NCBI RefSeq assembly: GCF_018139145.2
Contig: NC_059471.1
Coordinates: forward strand, 207,843,494-207,907,493
Direction: 5' to 3'
DNA: 64,000 bases
From: Gymnogyps californianus
Lineage: Eukaryota > Chordata > Aves > Accipitriformes > Cathartidae
The notes under the pieces are model-generated. The model saw only the letters and a list, made by a program, of their open reading frames with translations, was not told the origin of the DNA and ran no database searches. The position numbers and the translations under genes are program-made. Positions 43,954-57,210 of this stretch are shown one piece after another (the first letter of the stretch is position 1; each line of letters begins with the position of its first letter).

Positions 43954-45522
43954 AAGCAGTGAGTAATCAGTTTAATCCATGGTTAAGTTAAAAAATACAG
44001 TTGTCACAGTGGAGTAGGAAGAAGCTGAGATGAACAGTTACTTAATTTTCCCTCCGGTTGTATATTACTTCAGTCCTACTCTGGGCTTCCACTGGCCATT
44101 CCAGCAATTTATATTTTGCTCATGATCTTGCTTCATCTGCCTCGAGCTGTCAGTGTTTGTACCCAGCAAGATGCTGTTAGGTTAAAAAAGAAAAAAAAAA
44201 ATCAACTGGTATATTTGTTTGTTTTTTTCTGCGAAAATGCAAAAAAATAGCAGGGCTTACCATTACATTTTTTAGAATTCCCTGGGTCTGAAGTCAGGAC
44301 ATAATTCACCTTTTCATCCAGTGACTGTATTCACTGATTTAATTAGCATTACATTACCCTAAATATTGCAAATAATGCACTCTTCAGTGGGATCTCCAAG
44401 TAAAAACTAAATCAGCAGATGCATCAGCAACATAAACACATAAATTTACTGATGAGAGTAGTCTCACTGATATTAATGCATATTTGTATGCTAAATTGAG
44501 AGTTTTTTCCCCTCCAATGTGAATAGCAAAACTGAATATCAACACTGTCAGCCACTCTACCAGCATATATTACATTGTCAGATTTTAATTATTATTTTTT
44601 AGGTCTGCTGAGTATATCTAATAGAAAAACAGAGCAAAGTTCTAATGCAGGAACTCTGGCTTGCTTTTCTTTAGACCACTACGTAATGACAATGGTCATC
44701 TGCCACATTGTTCAATTCAGTGACTTCGAGACGACCTCAAGCACTGAAATTAAACACTCAGGTAATATTTCTGTCTTTGGAAAGTTTAACTACCAGAATG
44801 CATGAAAAATGCTAATGGATTATTCATGAAAGATCATAAATCAAACAACTTATCTGAGCAAGTAGCAAAGAAATCTCAGCGCTATTACAATTCTAATCTT
44901 GAGAGATAAAAGATGAATTTAGCTCAGTGACAATCAGCCCCTCACTGAAAGTTCAACAGTGCTTACTGCATTATCCTCTTTTTTCCTTTCTCATATCTTT
45001 ATCTGCACATATTAATGACATTTGAAGTATTTTTCAGTAGTCAATACTAGTGTCAAGAAGTCAAACCAACCTTCAGAGAAGTGAGCTTGAAATATCAGGA
45101 GTAAATAAATTACTTACCAGTGCCATAAAGCAAAACTGATACACATCTGAAAAAAGCTGTGTCATTACAGCTGTTGCATCAAAACCCCCAAACAAACAAC
45201 CCCTCTCCAAACACACACGGTCATGCTCTATCTGCTAATCGGAAATTTCTAGAGTATCCTTACAAAAACCTCCGGAGGGGGGATAGGGGAGTGGAAGAAA
45301 GGCAAACTTTCATTTTAGTCCATATTGTCTTGTGTCTTTAATAATGTGGAACATCTTCATTTTCTTCAACTCTACTGAAACACAAGGCCTAGAAAGCTTT
45401 CTTGTGTGTTTCTTACTCTCTATTCAGTCCTGTCAAACAGTGTATTCTTGCAAGACGAGGGACTGAATTATTTATAAACAAAACAACTGAAAGAACTGTC
45501 TAGGAGAGATTTTTAACTATAA

Positions 45523-45669
45523 AGCTGTGCCTCCGTCCTTGGAGATACTCACAACCCATCTGGATACGGCTCTGAGCAACCTGCTCTAGTTGACTGTGCT
45601 TTGAGAAGGGGGTTGGACTAGGTGGTCTCCACAGGTCCCTTCCAGCGTCATCCATACTGCGACTCTGCA
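45523..45669 (+). mobile_element. CR1 LINE 3' UTR fragment, about 145 bases
   Basis: Contains the CR1 3' landmarks ccttggagatactcacaac, tctgagcaacctgctctag, gggggttggactaggtgg and acaggtcccttccagc in plus orientation. The terminal repeat is worn (tactgcgactctgcaa). Non-coding remnant. Confidence 0.9.
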
Positions 45670-46447
45670 ATGCCATCATTACACACATGTACAGAAGACC
45701 TCAGTGTTGTGAAGGCTCTGCCAGAGCTGCTAAATTAGAACTGTCTACTAAACGTTTAGGTAGAAACAAGGAGGGCAGGCACTGAAGTTACACACATTTG
45801 ATGGTATGTTGTGTTGGTTTATTAGTGCCTATCAACTTGGAATTCAGCCTTTGTTGGACTTCGTTAGTGGGAGGGAGAGCAAAGAAAGACATTTATCTCC
45901 CTCTCTGATTCTGTAGGCCTGTCATATCTGCCATTACTCAGGAGGAAGAAGAGGAAGAAAATAAGCTCATCAGAAAGTCATATATATACCACTCTATGCA
46001 AAAAAGAATAAGGGGGGGAAATGATTGCAGAAAAACTGCTACAAATGGAAAATGGAATCTACCACCCACAGACACAGAGACTAAACTTTGAGTTTAGTCC
46101 AGAACTTCTTGAACCCAGCGGCTGGGACTTTCTGCAGTAATCACACAAAAAAAGAAAGTATAAGCCACTGACAAGAGATGATGTAGAGGATATGAATTTG
46201 GATCTACCCCTCCCAAAGATGCAGACAATATTCTTTAAAAGTCTGTGCCAAAATACTTCCTTCACCTCCCTAGCACCTTCCTGTGATTTGCATTAATTTG
46301 CAAAAGCTATTAAAGAAAGGAAAAAGACAAAAGAACTAAACATTTTTGCCATGGGGTGACCAAATAACAGCATATCTCAATGAGTAACTTAAAAAAATTG
46401 AAAGCATAATAATAAAAGAAGCAAGTACACTAGAGTATCATTATTCT

Positions 46448-46830
46448 TTATATACGTTATCACATGCCCTGATCTTTCTGATGCAGTGTTCTGTATTTTC
46501 CTATTGTACATATTTTCATATTAATCTTATTCTTGCAAGAACCCTCTATTTTTTTTTTGTCAGTTTGCATTGCATTTGTTTTTGTATCGATCGCATGCAA
46601 GCAGCGATCTTTCACTTGTCAGATTCTATTCCTCCCTATTTTATATTCATCTTATTCAAGCAAAGAGCTTTAACTTCTCTTCTCAGCTTCTATTGAATTT
46701 TTTTGTATTGATCTTTTCGAAGTAACAGCTTTCCACTTCCTTATCATTTTCATAGGTATCATGTTCGTTTTTATATTGAAGTCATCATTTTGATACTCCA
46801 TTGCCTTTCTCCACATTATAGCATTTCTAC
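46448..46830. repeat. Degenerate tandem repeat, about six units of 59-68 bases
   Basis: A T-rich unit recurs with anchors at 46452 (tatacgtt), 46519 (tattaatc), 46585 (tatcgatc), 46644 (tattcatc), 46706 (tattgatc) and 46774 (tattgaag). The spacing is 67, 66, 59, 62 and 68. After the anchor comes a cat/gcaag element, then a gctttcactt-like block (gatctttcacttgtcag, gagctttaacttctc, cagctttccacttcc). Units are strongly diverged, so this is an old minisatellite or satellite remnant. It is not CR1 and carries no gene. Unit borders are approximate. Confidence 0.7.
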
Positions 46831-49800
46831 TGCTAAAAGCATTTTAAAGACTTGATTTCAACATTATCATTAACTGCTCAGAAGGACAATCCTAAAACCC
46901 AGTGATGACTTTGGTCAGTGTCTTTTACAGTTCTAAATTCACAGCACTCTTGGATGATATCCTTTTATCCTTACACCAAATATTGTCCACTCTTCAAATT
47001 ATCCCACTGATTTTGATAAGAGTAAAAGTAAACTAAAACTTCATAGTTGTGTAACCTTGTCAGACACACACACACAAAGCCACACATCTGTCTTATGATA
47101 CGAGTAGGCCAATTGACTTTTTTTACTTATGAAGCCTGTGAAAATCTTTAGAAAAGCAAAACTTTCTGCCATGGCCAGGAATTATTTCTCAAAAAACAAC
47201 TAAACAACTGATACTTCTTGTCCGCGATTTCATCTCTACACAACTTCACTTCCATTAAGCTCAGTGAAGCACTTTCCTCTTGTGGCCTGAAAATGCTGCT
47301 TGCTATTAGCTCACAGAACCGACCCTTAAAACAGTCTATTTGCCCCCACAAATTATCTCAACTCCACTTCAGGCTAAAACAGACAACAATGTGTCCTGAG
47401 CAGAAGTGCACAGAGCTCAAAACTTTCAATCTGCAAGCAACACAGCAGCTGTGAGAAGGATGGAGAAGGTGCCGTCCTTTCCAGGCTATGACTAAAATGG
47501 CAAGACGGCTTTGAGTGATATTCAAAAGCTCAGCCTGGCTAGATATCATTATCGTGGAACTTAATTTTTAGCCATATAATACTGGTAAACAAAGAAAAAT
47601 AACAACAGACAGTTGGAAGTTGCTACGGTGGAAAAGCTCTAGCCTAAGGCTGAACTCCTTGTTTCACCAACTTTTTCTCAATAGAGTACATACATCACCA
47701 AACTTTCTGCAAGTGAATGTTGAATGACTGATTGAGAAGACTACATCATTGTTTGATAATAACAATTATTTCCAAATTACAAAAACACGCAGTCTGACAT
47801 TTTAAAACAAGTCAAATACAATATTTTAGGTATGTATTTACTGAAAGATCAGTAAATTATTTTTTAATATTAAAAAAATACAAACAAAAAACCCCCCCAC
47901 ACCTTCCAACAGCAACAAATTTGATAACAAATTGTTTAACTCACACAGTGTGACTCTCGGTAGAACACAGGATCTCAGGATCATCCCACTGATGATTTTT
48001 TTTTTCGATGCATAATTATTCATATCTCTTAAGTATCAGACAGAATAGCAGATCATAAACATAACGTTGGTAGAAGTGAATTAAAAGAAAAGAAAGACTT
48101 TGTCAAAAGTGGAATACTAAAGGAACACTCAGATAACTTTCAGGTCATGTGAAGTCTCAGAACAGCAGAGCATTAGGGAGCAATTAATTTTCAAGAACAG
48201 AACACATTTCAGACTCTTGCTGATGGTTGAAAAAGACTTTCTTTAACCAGAAGTTATCTATACAAATAAAATCAATCCCACAATTAATCTTAGCAATTAT
48301 TGTAATCAATATTTCCCCTAGTTAATGTATTAAAAAACAACAGAAAGTAATTATTCACAGTGAAACAATTTCAATAATGGCTTACTGGGCTACATTAAAA
48401 ACATATTTACCAGAAAAAATGGCACAGAGCGAGCTACCCTGACTTAAGAGTCATGAAAAATATTTTTTTCATGGTGAAGCCACAGCAGCTGTGTGGCTAA
48501 CTTTAAAAAGATTCTTTATCAATCCAGTCATCATGGTTGGTGACATATATACAGATGTATTTCCAAATATTTTTATTCTATACTTAGATGCTATGAAATG
48601 GCATACTAAAGCAAATGTTCTTCATTTCACAGCAAAGTTAACCTCACTGGCAAGGTGCGGGAGAATCAGTTCCAATCCTCCGAAGTGTCCATCTATTTGT
48701 ACCTCTCAGGCTACACATGGCACCTTGAATTGACATTAGACAGTAACATAAGGCTTAGGTGCAGGTATGCAGGTTCTAAATCCTGTACTTGCACAGAAAT
48801 ATCAGGAGCAGAACTTTTCCAAGGGAACATAACAATGAAGCCACTTCAATCACCATTCTTTCAGAATAAAATCAGAAATTTATTAAAAGTTAAAAAAAGA
48901 AACAAAGACCCCCAAAAAATAAAATGGGACTTTACAACAACATTTTCAAATGATAAAGACTTGGCCTAATGGGATCTAAAGAAGATGATGCTTTTCTATT
49001 TTATTATTTTTTTAAAAAAAGGTGATAAATAGACTACTGTAAGAATATTCAGTTGCTTTTATTCCAAATGGAGCACTGTTATCTTGTTTGAGGGTGCATT
49101 TCACTGATTTGACGTATTAGCACTCTGTATGGTTCATCTGATCTATCTATAGTGGAACCTGAAATCATTAATTTCTATACTGAAGCCAGCACCAGAATGT
49201 TATTTGGCCCAATTTTCCGCTTACTCGCAGTGAACAAAGTATGTTATTTATTACAATGTGGCTGTCACTACTGTTACATATGCATTAAAGAATAAAAGCT
49301 GATTTCTGTTCTTTGATAAAGTTAAATTGCTGTTGCTTCTAAGTCACTGCATTTGCAGTTACTGTAAGTGGAATTTTCTTTTTTCAAAAACAATCTGTGT
49401 ACATCACTGTAGAGAAAATAAAACAAGGCCTCACCTCTTGAAACAACTGCATATATTCACAGTGGAGAGCGTAAGAGAGTGTAACGGAAATTATAAGCAT
49501 TTCAGTCACTGAAAACTCAAAACCAAAGGGTTTTCTTTTGAAATTTGTTTCTGATAGAAATTACATATGTGTAACCTGTATGTACATATGTGTGCAGAAG
49601 GTAGAACTCCTGGCTGAGAAAACCTGAAGATTGGAAATGTCAGTGAGAACAGCAATTAACATCAGGCAGGAATCGGAGGGTGTGATGGAAGGAAGGAAGA
49701 ATGAGACTGGACATAAAACTGCTTGTACCAGAGCAGCTAAATCAAAGAACTGAGTGATGCATGGGTAATCAGTGGAAGAAGGCAACTGCAAAAACAAGGC

Positions 49801-51325
49801 AGAAAAAGACCAGCTAGTGAAAAACCAACAGTATAAATTTGCTGTCTTTGAAGATACAAAGGAAAAACAAGCAGTGAGTGGAAAATGATGGAAACTGGAG
49901 AGAAATGGGCAGCTAATTCAAAAGGAACGGATGATACTATAATTCCTCAGAGACTGCCTAAGACAGTATTTCTTTCAATATTTGAGAGAGATGTCAGGAT
50001 AATATATATATTTAGTTGAAAGAACGGGAGACAGAAGACTGGAAAATCACACTAGCACCACTAAAAGTCTTTAGAAAACAGTACTAAGGAAAACAGGCTT
50101 ATTATAAGTAAAGTTTCAGAAATCAGACAGGTATCCTGTCTCCTGGGAACTAAAATATACAAAGTCAGAGAAGATCCCAATGACAGCAAGACAGAGGTTA
50201 CCGATTGTTTTTCATGCTGGAATAAATAATTCAGCTTGAACTTCCTTCGCACAGATCACAAGCAAGTGTGTCAGGTGACAAAAGATGTTCAAAGAACTGG
50301 AGGCTTGAGTAATCCTCAGAAAGGAATCTTCTTGTCCACAGAGAAAAAAAACAATGGCTCAGAAACCAGTGACATCACAGTTTGGTGATGTCTGACCGCA
50401 ATAAGCACAAAAAGTATACATGTGAGTAAAGCTCTCAAGAGTTTCCAAAGAATTAGTGAGGAAAGTAGGGTCAAAGTTGGCACAATATTTCAGCTAAAAG
50501 GGAGCAGATGTGAGACACTTGTATGACCTCCACACTTCACGCAAAAACACAGAGAATGAAATGGGATAAATGTAGCAACATTAAAAAGAAACATCTCAGA
50601 GTACCAAACAGAACAGTATAGTCAACACATCAGTTGTGCCCTATCCACAGGAATTTTCCTTTAGCTACAAGGGAAGAAAATGTTAAAGTGTGTGTCCTAA
50701 TTACAGTATTTTGGACAAATCCTGGAAGAAGTAGAGCTCTCAGTAGAGGATACAGAATTTAATACAGAGAGGATCAAACATAATGAAAATTATGACTGGA
50801 ACAGAGGAATGTAAAGCTGTAATGTAGTAGCATTGTATCCTTGGTGAAAAAACTGAAAATGTTTATTTTTATCATGACATTTTATTTTTGCAATCTGCTG
50901 GGTGAAAATATTGTCAGATGATATGGTAAAAAAAAAGCCTCAAAAGGAATTACTGGTGTCTGTTAAAGGCACTTAATCTCACATTTTTATACAGAGAGTG
51001 AAAAAAGAAACAGGAAATGGTGAAAACCTCACTATCATGGGGCACACATAATTCCCTACCCCCAAAAAACTACAACTAAAGAAAAGATTCAGATATTTTC
51101 AATCAGAAGATAGATTTCTTTGTGAAATGGTCATTAAAAAAAAGGAGATGTGATTTTAGGCTTATGTGACGGATTGTTTCATCACAGTTAGTAGGTACTG
51201 TATCATCTGCTAAACATGGCGTAGCTGAAAAGCAAAGAGGAAGGTGTCTCCTAACTGCTGCACTTGAGCTCTGGACAAATGTTCTGGAAGAAAGTAAAGA
51301 TTGCTCTTTTCCATCTTGCAACCTA

Positions 51326-51658
51326 TTAGAATAGAATAGAATAATTTCAGTTGGAAGGGACCTGCAACGATCATCTAGTCCAACTGCCTGACCAATTCAG
51401 GGTTGACCAAAAGTTAAAGCATGTAATTAGGGACATTGTCCAAATGCCTCTTAAACACTGACAGGCTTGGGGCATTGACCACCTCTCTAGGAAGCTTGTT
51501 CCAGTGTTTGACCACCCTCTCTGTAAAGAAATGCTCCCTAATGTCCAGTCTGAACCTCCCCTGAACAATCCCCATGCGTCCTATCACTGGATACCAGGGA
51601 GAAAAGCTCAGCACCTCCCTCTCCACTTCCCCTCCTCAGGAAGCTGTAGAGAGCAGCT
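51326..51658 (-). mobile_element. CR1 LINE 3' fragment, about 330 bases, with AGAAT-type tail
   Basis: Minus-strand CR1. The 3' tail is three units of a 5-base repeat (agaatagaatagaata) rather than the 8-base repeat seen in other copies here. Then come the 3' UTR (ttggaagggacctgcaacg in window sense) and the last codons of the reverse transcriptase protein. Frame 51414-51626 shows [19 protein letters not shown] and [19 protein letters not shown]. The copy stops abruptly at agagagcagc near 51658. The tail type suggests a different CR1 subfamily from the copy at 5394; I cannot name it. Confidence 0.92.
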
Positions 51659-53874
51659 ATTGCTACTTATAAGAATGATTTTGGGGAGAATGATCACAAA
51701 ATAATTCATTTGATGTTAAAATCTCAAGAGAAACAAAAAGAAACAAAATAAGGAGATTAAGGGAAACAGTTGAATTGAAAACTTAAAAGACTAGACAGGA
51801 AATACTGAATCAGATTAACAGAAAACCATAAATACCATTTACTATTTGTATTTCAAGAGGAAAACAAGGAGATAAAGGTGACATACTATCCATAGATAAA
51901 TCACCATGTTAAACAGGATACCAAAAATGAGGGTATGGATGAGGGAGGAACAGATCGGTGAGGAGAATTAGGTCTTAGAAGATATTGGAAAAATTTGGCA
52001 TGATGTTTCTTTTGCCTCCTTTGCTTTTCTGCTTCTCTTTGACTCATTAAAAAACCGCAACCAACCAAACAAAAAAAGGTAACAGAAAGGATAAGAGGTA
52101 TAAAATATATTTCATATAATGAAGAATTGTTTCAATAAGGATTCTTTCAGCCTGGGGGGAGGAAGTCTTAAAACCTCTGGGCAGTACATTGAAGAAGGCT
52201 ATAAAATGACTGGTGTTCTGGAAAATGTAAATATGGAACAAGCATTTACTGTCTCTTTTAAAATCAAGAATTAGGAGAAACTAGCAAATGGGGAAAAAAA
52301 AAGAGATATACTTCTTTGCACAATACTAATCCTTTGCCACACTATGCTGAAGAAACTGAGTTAATATGGCTTCAAAAACCTACCGACACAGGAAAAAAGA
52401 AGATCTGCTGAGGAATATGAAATACAAAGACATTAACCTTGATCAGGAAGCTCTTCAGTCACAAATTTCAGCAGACTGGAAGCGTATTAAGGGTATATGC
52501 TTATCCTACTTCGAACTCTTTCCTGGAAGTCTTCCAGTAGCTACTGATACTAAAGAGATTTTTAAATAAATTGGCAAAATTTTCCATTTCACATTTTGAC
52601 TTAGCAAATGTACTGCTAGTGGGGGAATAAAATGCACTCAACCTCTCCTGCATTTTTTCCTGTGACACACTTTAATGCTGGCATTGATATTTTACTTAGT
52701 TCTTAAGTAAGTTTACTACAGATGGAAAGCAACTTGAAAGTACTTTGTGACCCATATCTTGCAGTGCCAAAAGAGTAGATGATTTGTAGGATGTGGACTT
52801 TTGAACTGGACATCTACTCCCCTTGGTGAGATCAGCATGGGTGACATAGAGCTATGGCTGCAGGAAACTGAACTTGATTGTGCATATTGCCCCTTCCAGC
52901 ACCGTGCAAAGCACATAAATTATTTCTACGTACATCAATCATTTTTATACAAGCTTTAAGTATTTGTTTTTTGAAACAAGAAACCTAAGCTATTAGCTGA
53001 GAAACAGCTATAATAAAGTATCACATTTTAAATATCAAAATCCCTTAATCTTCAGAAATTATCGTGTACTTGCTTCTACCTTCCTAGAAAAAATACTGAA
53101 ATAAAAAGGAATAGCTCTCCATTATCTATTTGTACCTTCATTTATAGTAGCACTAAACAATTACACTGAATTACTAAGTGATCAATAATTATTGACCCAA
53201 TAGCAATAAAAGTACTAGATTCTACTGTGATATAGAAATAACAGGAAGAAACTTATCAGTATAAAGTGGTCCACACGCAAAGCTATTTAAACAGTAGCTT
53301 CAGATGAGGCTCTTCTGCGATGCAGTTAAGTCTTTTATGAACCATCCCAGTAACAATTATTTTAAGTGGGCAGTGAATTTTGCTGCGCACAGGAAATTTC
53401 AAGCATGTTTTCTCATTTTTAAATTGTAGAAAAATGCATCTCATCCAAGTGGAATACACAAAATATTGAACTCATTCTTGCTAAAGAATTCTTCTTTTTA
53501 GTTATACTCTTTACACAGTGTGGTGTTTGGTACAGTGATACTGTGCCTGAGCAAAATTATATCCCAGACCAAGAACCAGGTGTTTTCACAGTGGCTCCAG
53601 ACATAGATACTAATCTAACTCATGAAAGACTCCTCCTCTGCCTACTGAGAAAGAGAAATGTATTCTACCTCCTAATGAGAGCCACAGTTGTCCATTAATG
53701 GTTATCAGTCTTTTGATTAACATCTTCCAGAAAGCGGTTCAAAGCTCAGGATGATGTATTGTTTTCTTCTGTGAAGTTTACTATCAAACATGTCCTCTGT
53801 CAGTGCCATCTAAAACACAGTTGGCTTTCTGGTTGTTTAAAAAAAAAAAACAAATGAAGGGAGGTAATTAAAAA

Positions 53875-53879
53875 AAAAT
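53875..53879 (+). repeat. Target site duplication, left copy (AAAAT)
   Basis: Pentamer directly before the LTR's TG start, identical to the one at 54476-54480. The site lies in an A-rich run, so one or two bases of the match could be chance, but the position is exact relative to both LTR ends. Confidence 0.8.
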
Positions 53880-54151
53880 TGTCCTGGTTTCGGCTAGGAC
53901 AGAGTTAATTTTCTTCCTAGTAGCTGGTATAGTGCAGTGTTTTGGATTTAGTAGGAAAATAATGTTGATAACACACTGATGTTTTTAGTTGTTGCTAAGT
54001 AGTGTTTAGACTAAGTCAAGGATTTTTCAGCTTCTCATGGCCAGCCAGCAAGAAGGCTGGAGGGGCACAAGAAGCTGGGAGGGGACACCGCCAGGACAGC
54101 TGACCCAAACTGGCCAAAGAGCTATTCCATCCCATATGACATCATGCCCAG

Positions 54152-54159
54152 TATATAAA
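54152..54159 (+). promoter_or_regulatory. LTR TATA box (tatataaa)
   Basis: A consensus TATA box 273 bases into the LTR, at the expected end of U3. It would start plus-strand transcription, antisense to CACNA2D1. Whether it is active is unknown. Confidence 0.65.
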
Positions 54160-54348
54160 CTGGGGGAGTTGGCTGGGAGAGGGGATCGCGGCTCGGGAAC
54201 TAACCGGGCATCGGTCGGCGAGTGGTGAGCAATTGCATTGTGCATCACTTGCTTTGTACGGTCTAATTCTTTTAGTATTACTATTGTCATATTATTATTA
54301 TCATTATTATTATCATCATTATAATTATTTTTCATTCCTTTCTGTCCT

Positions 54349-54354
54349 ATTAAA
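54349..54354 (+). terminator. LTR polyadenylation signal (attaaa)
   Basis: The common variant polyadenylation hexamer, 190 bases after the TATA box, followed by ctgtctttatctcaaccc and a T-rich run at 54381-54389. This is the usual place for the R/U5 border signal. Confidence 0.6.
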
Positions 54355-54475
54355 CTGTCTTTATCTCAACCCACGAGGGGTTTTTTTTCCAATTCTCTCC
54401 CCCATCCCACTGGGTGGGGGGAGTGAGCGAGCGCCTGCATGGTGCTTAGTTGCCAGCTGGGGTTAAACCACAACA

Positions 54476-54480
54476 AAAAT
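54476..54480 (+). repeat. Target site duplication, right copy (AAAAT)
   Basis: Pentamer directly after the LTR's CA end, identical to 53875-53879. Confidence 0.8.
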
Positions 54481-55939
54481 AAATAATTAGAGTTTGCAAA
54501 TATGTAGTGCCTTGCTGGTTATTAAAGCACAGAAAGCAGAAAGAACAAAGCCATTGACAGGTTAAGTATACATGCAGCTTTATATGATATTAAATAACAC
54601 ACTACTTGAGAAATGTGTGCTGATAAATTGCCTCTCTGTGGATAAATTCATGCTTTAAGACAATGCTTAGTTAGCACATTGGCAAAGACAAGCTATCAGA
54701 AAGTAAATTGCAATATAAATCTAACTAAATATTCCATATATGTTTTTTCCTATGGTCAAAGCAATGGTGCTTAGTGCTGTCTGCAAAAGGTAAATTACCT
54801 TATTTTTATAGTGGAGAGCATGCATTCAGACATTGCATTCAATAGATGCATTTGATATTCTGACCATAGCTTGTCTTCTTTCTAATGTGTTTGCATGATG
54901 TTACCCTTATTTTGCAAGTACGGATGTAGCCCTCTCAAAAGGGAGAACAAACAATGCAGTTGCTTGGCACAGGGAAGAAAAGATTTGTGTATGATCGTTG
55001 TGTCAAAGGCTATTAAGTCAAAATAAAAATAAAAGGTTGCAAATACATTACAACTGAAGTTTTCCTTTCTGCTAGTAACCGTGTTTCCAACAGAAGCTTC
55101 TTTTTTTTTTTCTTTTCAGAAACCCATGAATACAAATTCTCAACTACTGTACATGAGGATGCAGAAACAGAAATTACAACACTAAATAGAAGTAAAAACT
55201 TACTGCATACAAACTGAGGGAATGTATAATCTCTGTCACTAAATTCTGAAAGAATGGGTTTGTGAATTTACAGGAAGGATTTGTAACAATAGTACCATAG
55301 TACTACATGAATACAGAACTTACATTTAAGAAGAAACAGGAGGAAGAAGTGATCCAAGTAATCAAGACACCTATAATGCATACTTTTAGAATAAATAGTG
55401 AAAGGAAAAACATGAAGATGAAAGGAAAATAAGATATAAGTCAAAATATGATTACCAGAGTAATATATTAACTCTAAATATTTATTTCTTTGATGGTTCG
55501 GGGATGTGGAGGAAGAATGCAGTTCAAATAATCTGTTTGGATGTCAGCAAAACAGTTAAAGTTATGTACATAGAACAATCATCAGTTAAAGTGAAGACTA
55601 TGAAGATGGATATGATAAATGTAGACTGGATAATGACTGATCAGGAAGCTACATTGGTAAAGTAAATATGGGGCTAAGAAGACATTACTACTGAAGCTTG
55701 TAAAAGATTAGTTTTAAGCACCATTTCAGTATTTTTCGTGTTTTATACCAATGGCATAAAATCAAAAAGCCCGGTCAGTGAAGAGCATGGTCTGAAAGAC
55801 CTGTGGAAAGAAACAGATAACCTCAAGGACATGTGTAATAGAAACAGGATTATATCTGACAGTGAAAATTCTCTTAGAAGTTGCACCTTCCAAGAGTTAG
55901 AAAAAATCAGAAGCAGAAAAGTCCAGATGTACTTCAGTA

Positions 55940-56072
55940 TTTCAAGGCCAGGTTGGATGGGGCTTTGAGCAACCTGGTCTAGGGAAAGGTGTCCCTGCCC
56001 ATGGCAGGGGGGTTGGAACTAGATGATCTTTAAGGTCCCGTCCAACCCAAACCATTCTGCGAGTCTATGATT
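55940..56072 (+). mobile_element. CR1 LINE 3' UTR fragment, about 130 bases
   Basis: Plus-strand CR1 end with ttcaaggccaggttggatgg, gtccctgcccatggcaggg, ggaactagatgatctttaag and tccaacccaaaccattctg, closing with gagtctatgatt. Among the copies here it is one of the best preserved. Non-coding. Confidence 0.93.
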
Positions 56073-57162
56073 AGTGCCATTGCACATAAGACATGCAAGC
56101 TAACATGGCCATCGACATTCAAAGATGATGCTTGTACCAGAAGTAGAGCTGGTGAGTACGTCTACAGCGATTATCCAAAAAACAACCAGAGAGGGGGTTT
56201 AAAGCAATTTCACTTTTTTAGTCTAGCAAGGTGCGTAGGTGGAGGGGAGGGGACTGTTGGTCATAAATATATCAGGGGAAGGGAAGTTGCTTGTTGCATG
56301 GCACCAGCTTATATCCTGGATTTTCTTTCCTTTGAAATATTTGTAGACAAAGTTAAATGTACTTCATTCAACTCTATATGTTAATTATAGTTTAACTAGA
56401 TTATTAAATCTTTTCTGCAACAGATGCTGTCACACTGTGCAGTTTACCAGCTGTGTTGACACTACAGTTTCAACAGTCCAATATGTAAATCCTTCTTGCT
56501 TCTCTTCAAAGCCAATGGCAGAGACCATTTTTCAACACAAAAGCCAGTAAATCCCCATGTGTTAGAAAAACAACCATAATATGTATTTCTGAAATTATTA
56601 TTTCATAGTGACCACACAGTCTATGTATGACCCCAAGGAATCATTCACATTTTAGCTTCCATCTTATTCTTGACAAAAAGTGTTACGAATACATGAAGCT
56701 GTCACAGCTGTGGCACACACTTTATTTGCAAGAAAAAATCATGACGTTTTAAACTCTGACAAAGAAAAAGAAGTTCAATATACATCACAACAGAAGTAAG
56801 CATTCATAAAGTCAGAAATGCAAGTGGTGTGGGAAACAGGCAGAGCCTGACCTCATTAGCTGAGATGCGGCATCGGGCTACTGCGACTAACTGTGTCTCA
56901 CCCTGCACAGGATCATCTCAGTAAGCCAGCCTGATGAACTGGAAACTCAGGAATCAAACAGCTCCACTTGAAGAAAGCAGTCGCACTGAACAAGTAGGTA
57001 ATCACCCCAAATATCCTGAAACCCATGCCAGTACCCTAAACTTCAGAAGATGTAAAAATAATGTTACTACTACCAAATCCACCCAAATTCAGGGGCTTGG
57101 GGTTGGGAAAGGGGATCTGTTGTTTCTTTCTGGGACTAATAAAATTCAAATTGTAAGATGGT

Positions 57163-57210
57163 ATTTTGAATTTTGATTTTTGATTTTTTTTTTAATTTTT
57201 GATTTTTGAA
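57163..57210. repeat. GATTTTT-type low-complexity stretch
   Basis: Repeated ttttgatttttgattttt words with a long T run. Confidence 0.75.

Larger units (their letters stand above)
53880..54475 (+). mobile_element. Solo LTR of an endogenous retrovirus, 596 bases
   Basis: The element begins TGTCCTGGTTT and ends AACCACAACA, with TG...CA ends and imperfect terminal inversion. It is flanked on both sides by the exact pentamer AAAAT (53875-53879 and 54476-54480). A 5-base duplication fits ERVL-like integration. Inside are a TATA box, tatataaa (54152-54159), a polyadenylation signal attaaa (54349-54354) and an ATT-rich run (about 54279-54330), in the order expected for U3, R and U5. No internal retroviral genes follow, so it is a solo LTR left by recombination between two LTRs. 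It lies opposite to CACNA2D1. I recall very similar LTRs as abundant in neoavian birds, but did not check a database. Confidence 0.9.

Noticed and set aside
52366..52569. A 67-codon plus-strand frame rich in charged residues, resembling a small protein
   Set aside because: No motif recognised and no supporting signals; it may be chance. I cannot exclude a worn retrogene fragment.
54027..54335. A 102-codon minus-strand frame and two plus frames nearby
   Set aside because: They lie within the non-coding solo LTR; the Asn-Asp repeats come from its ATT-rich run.
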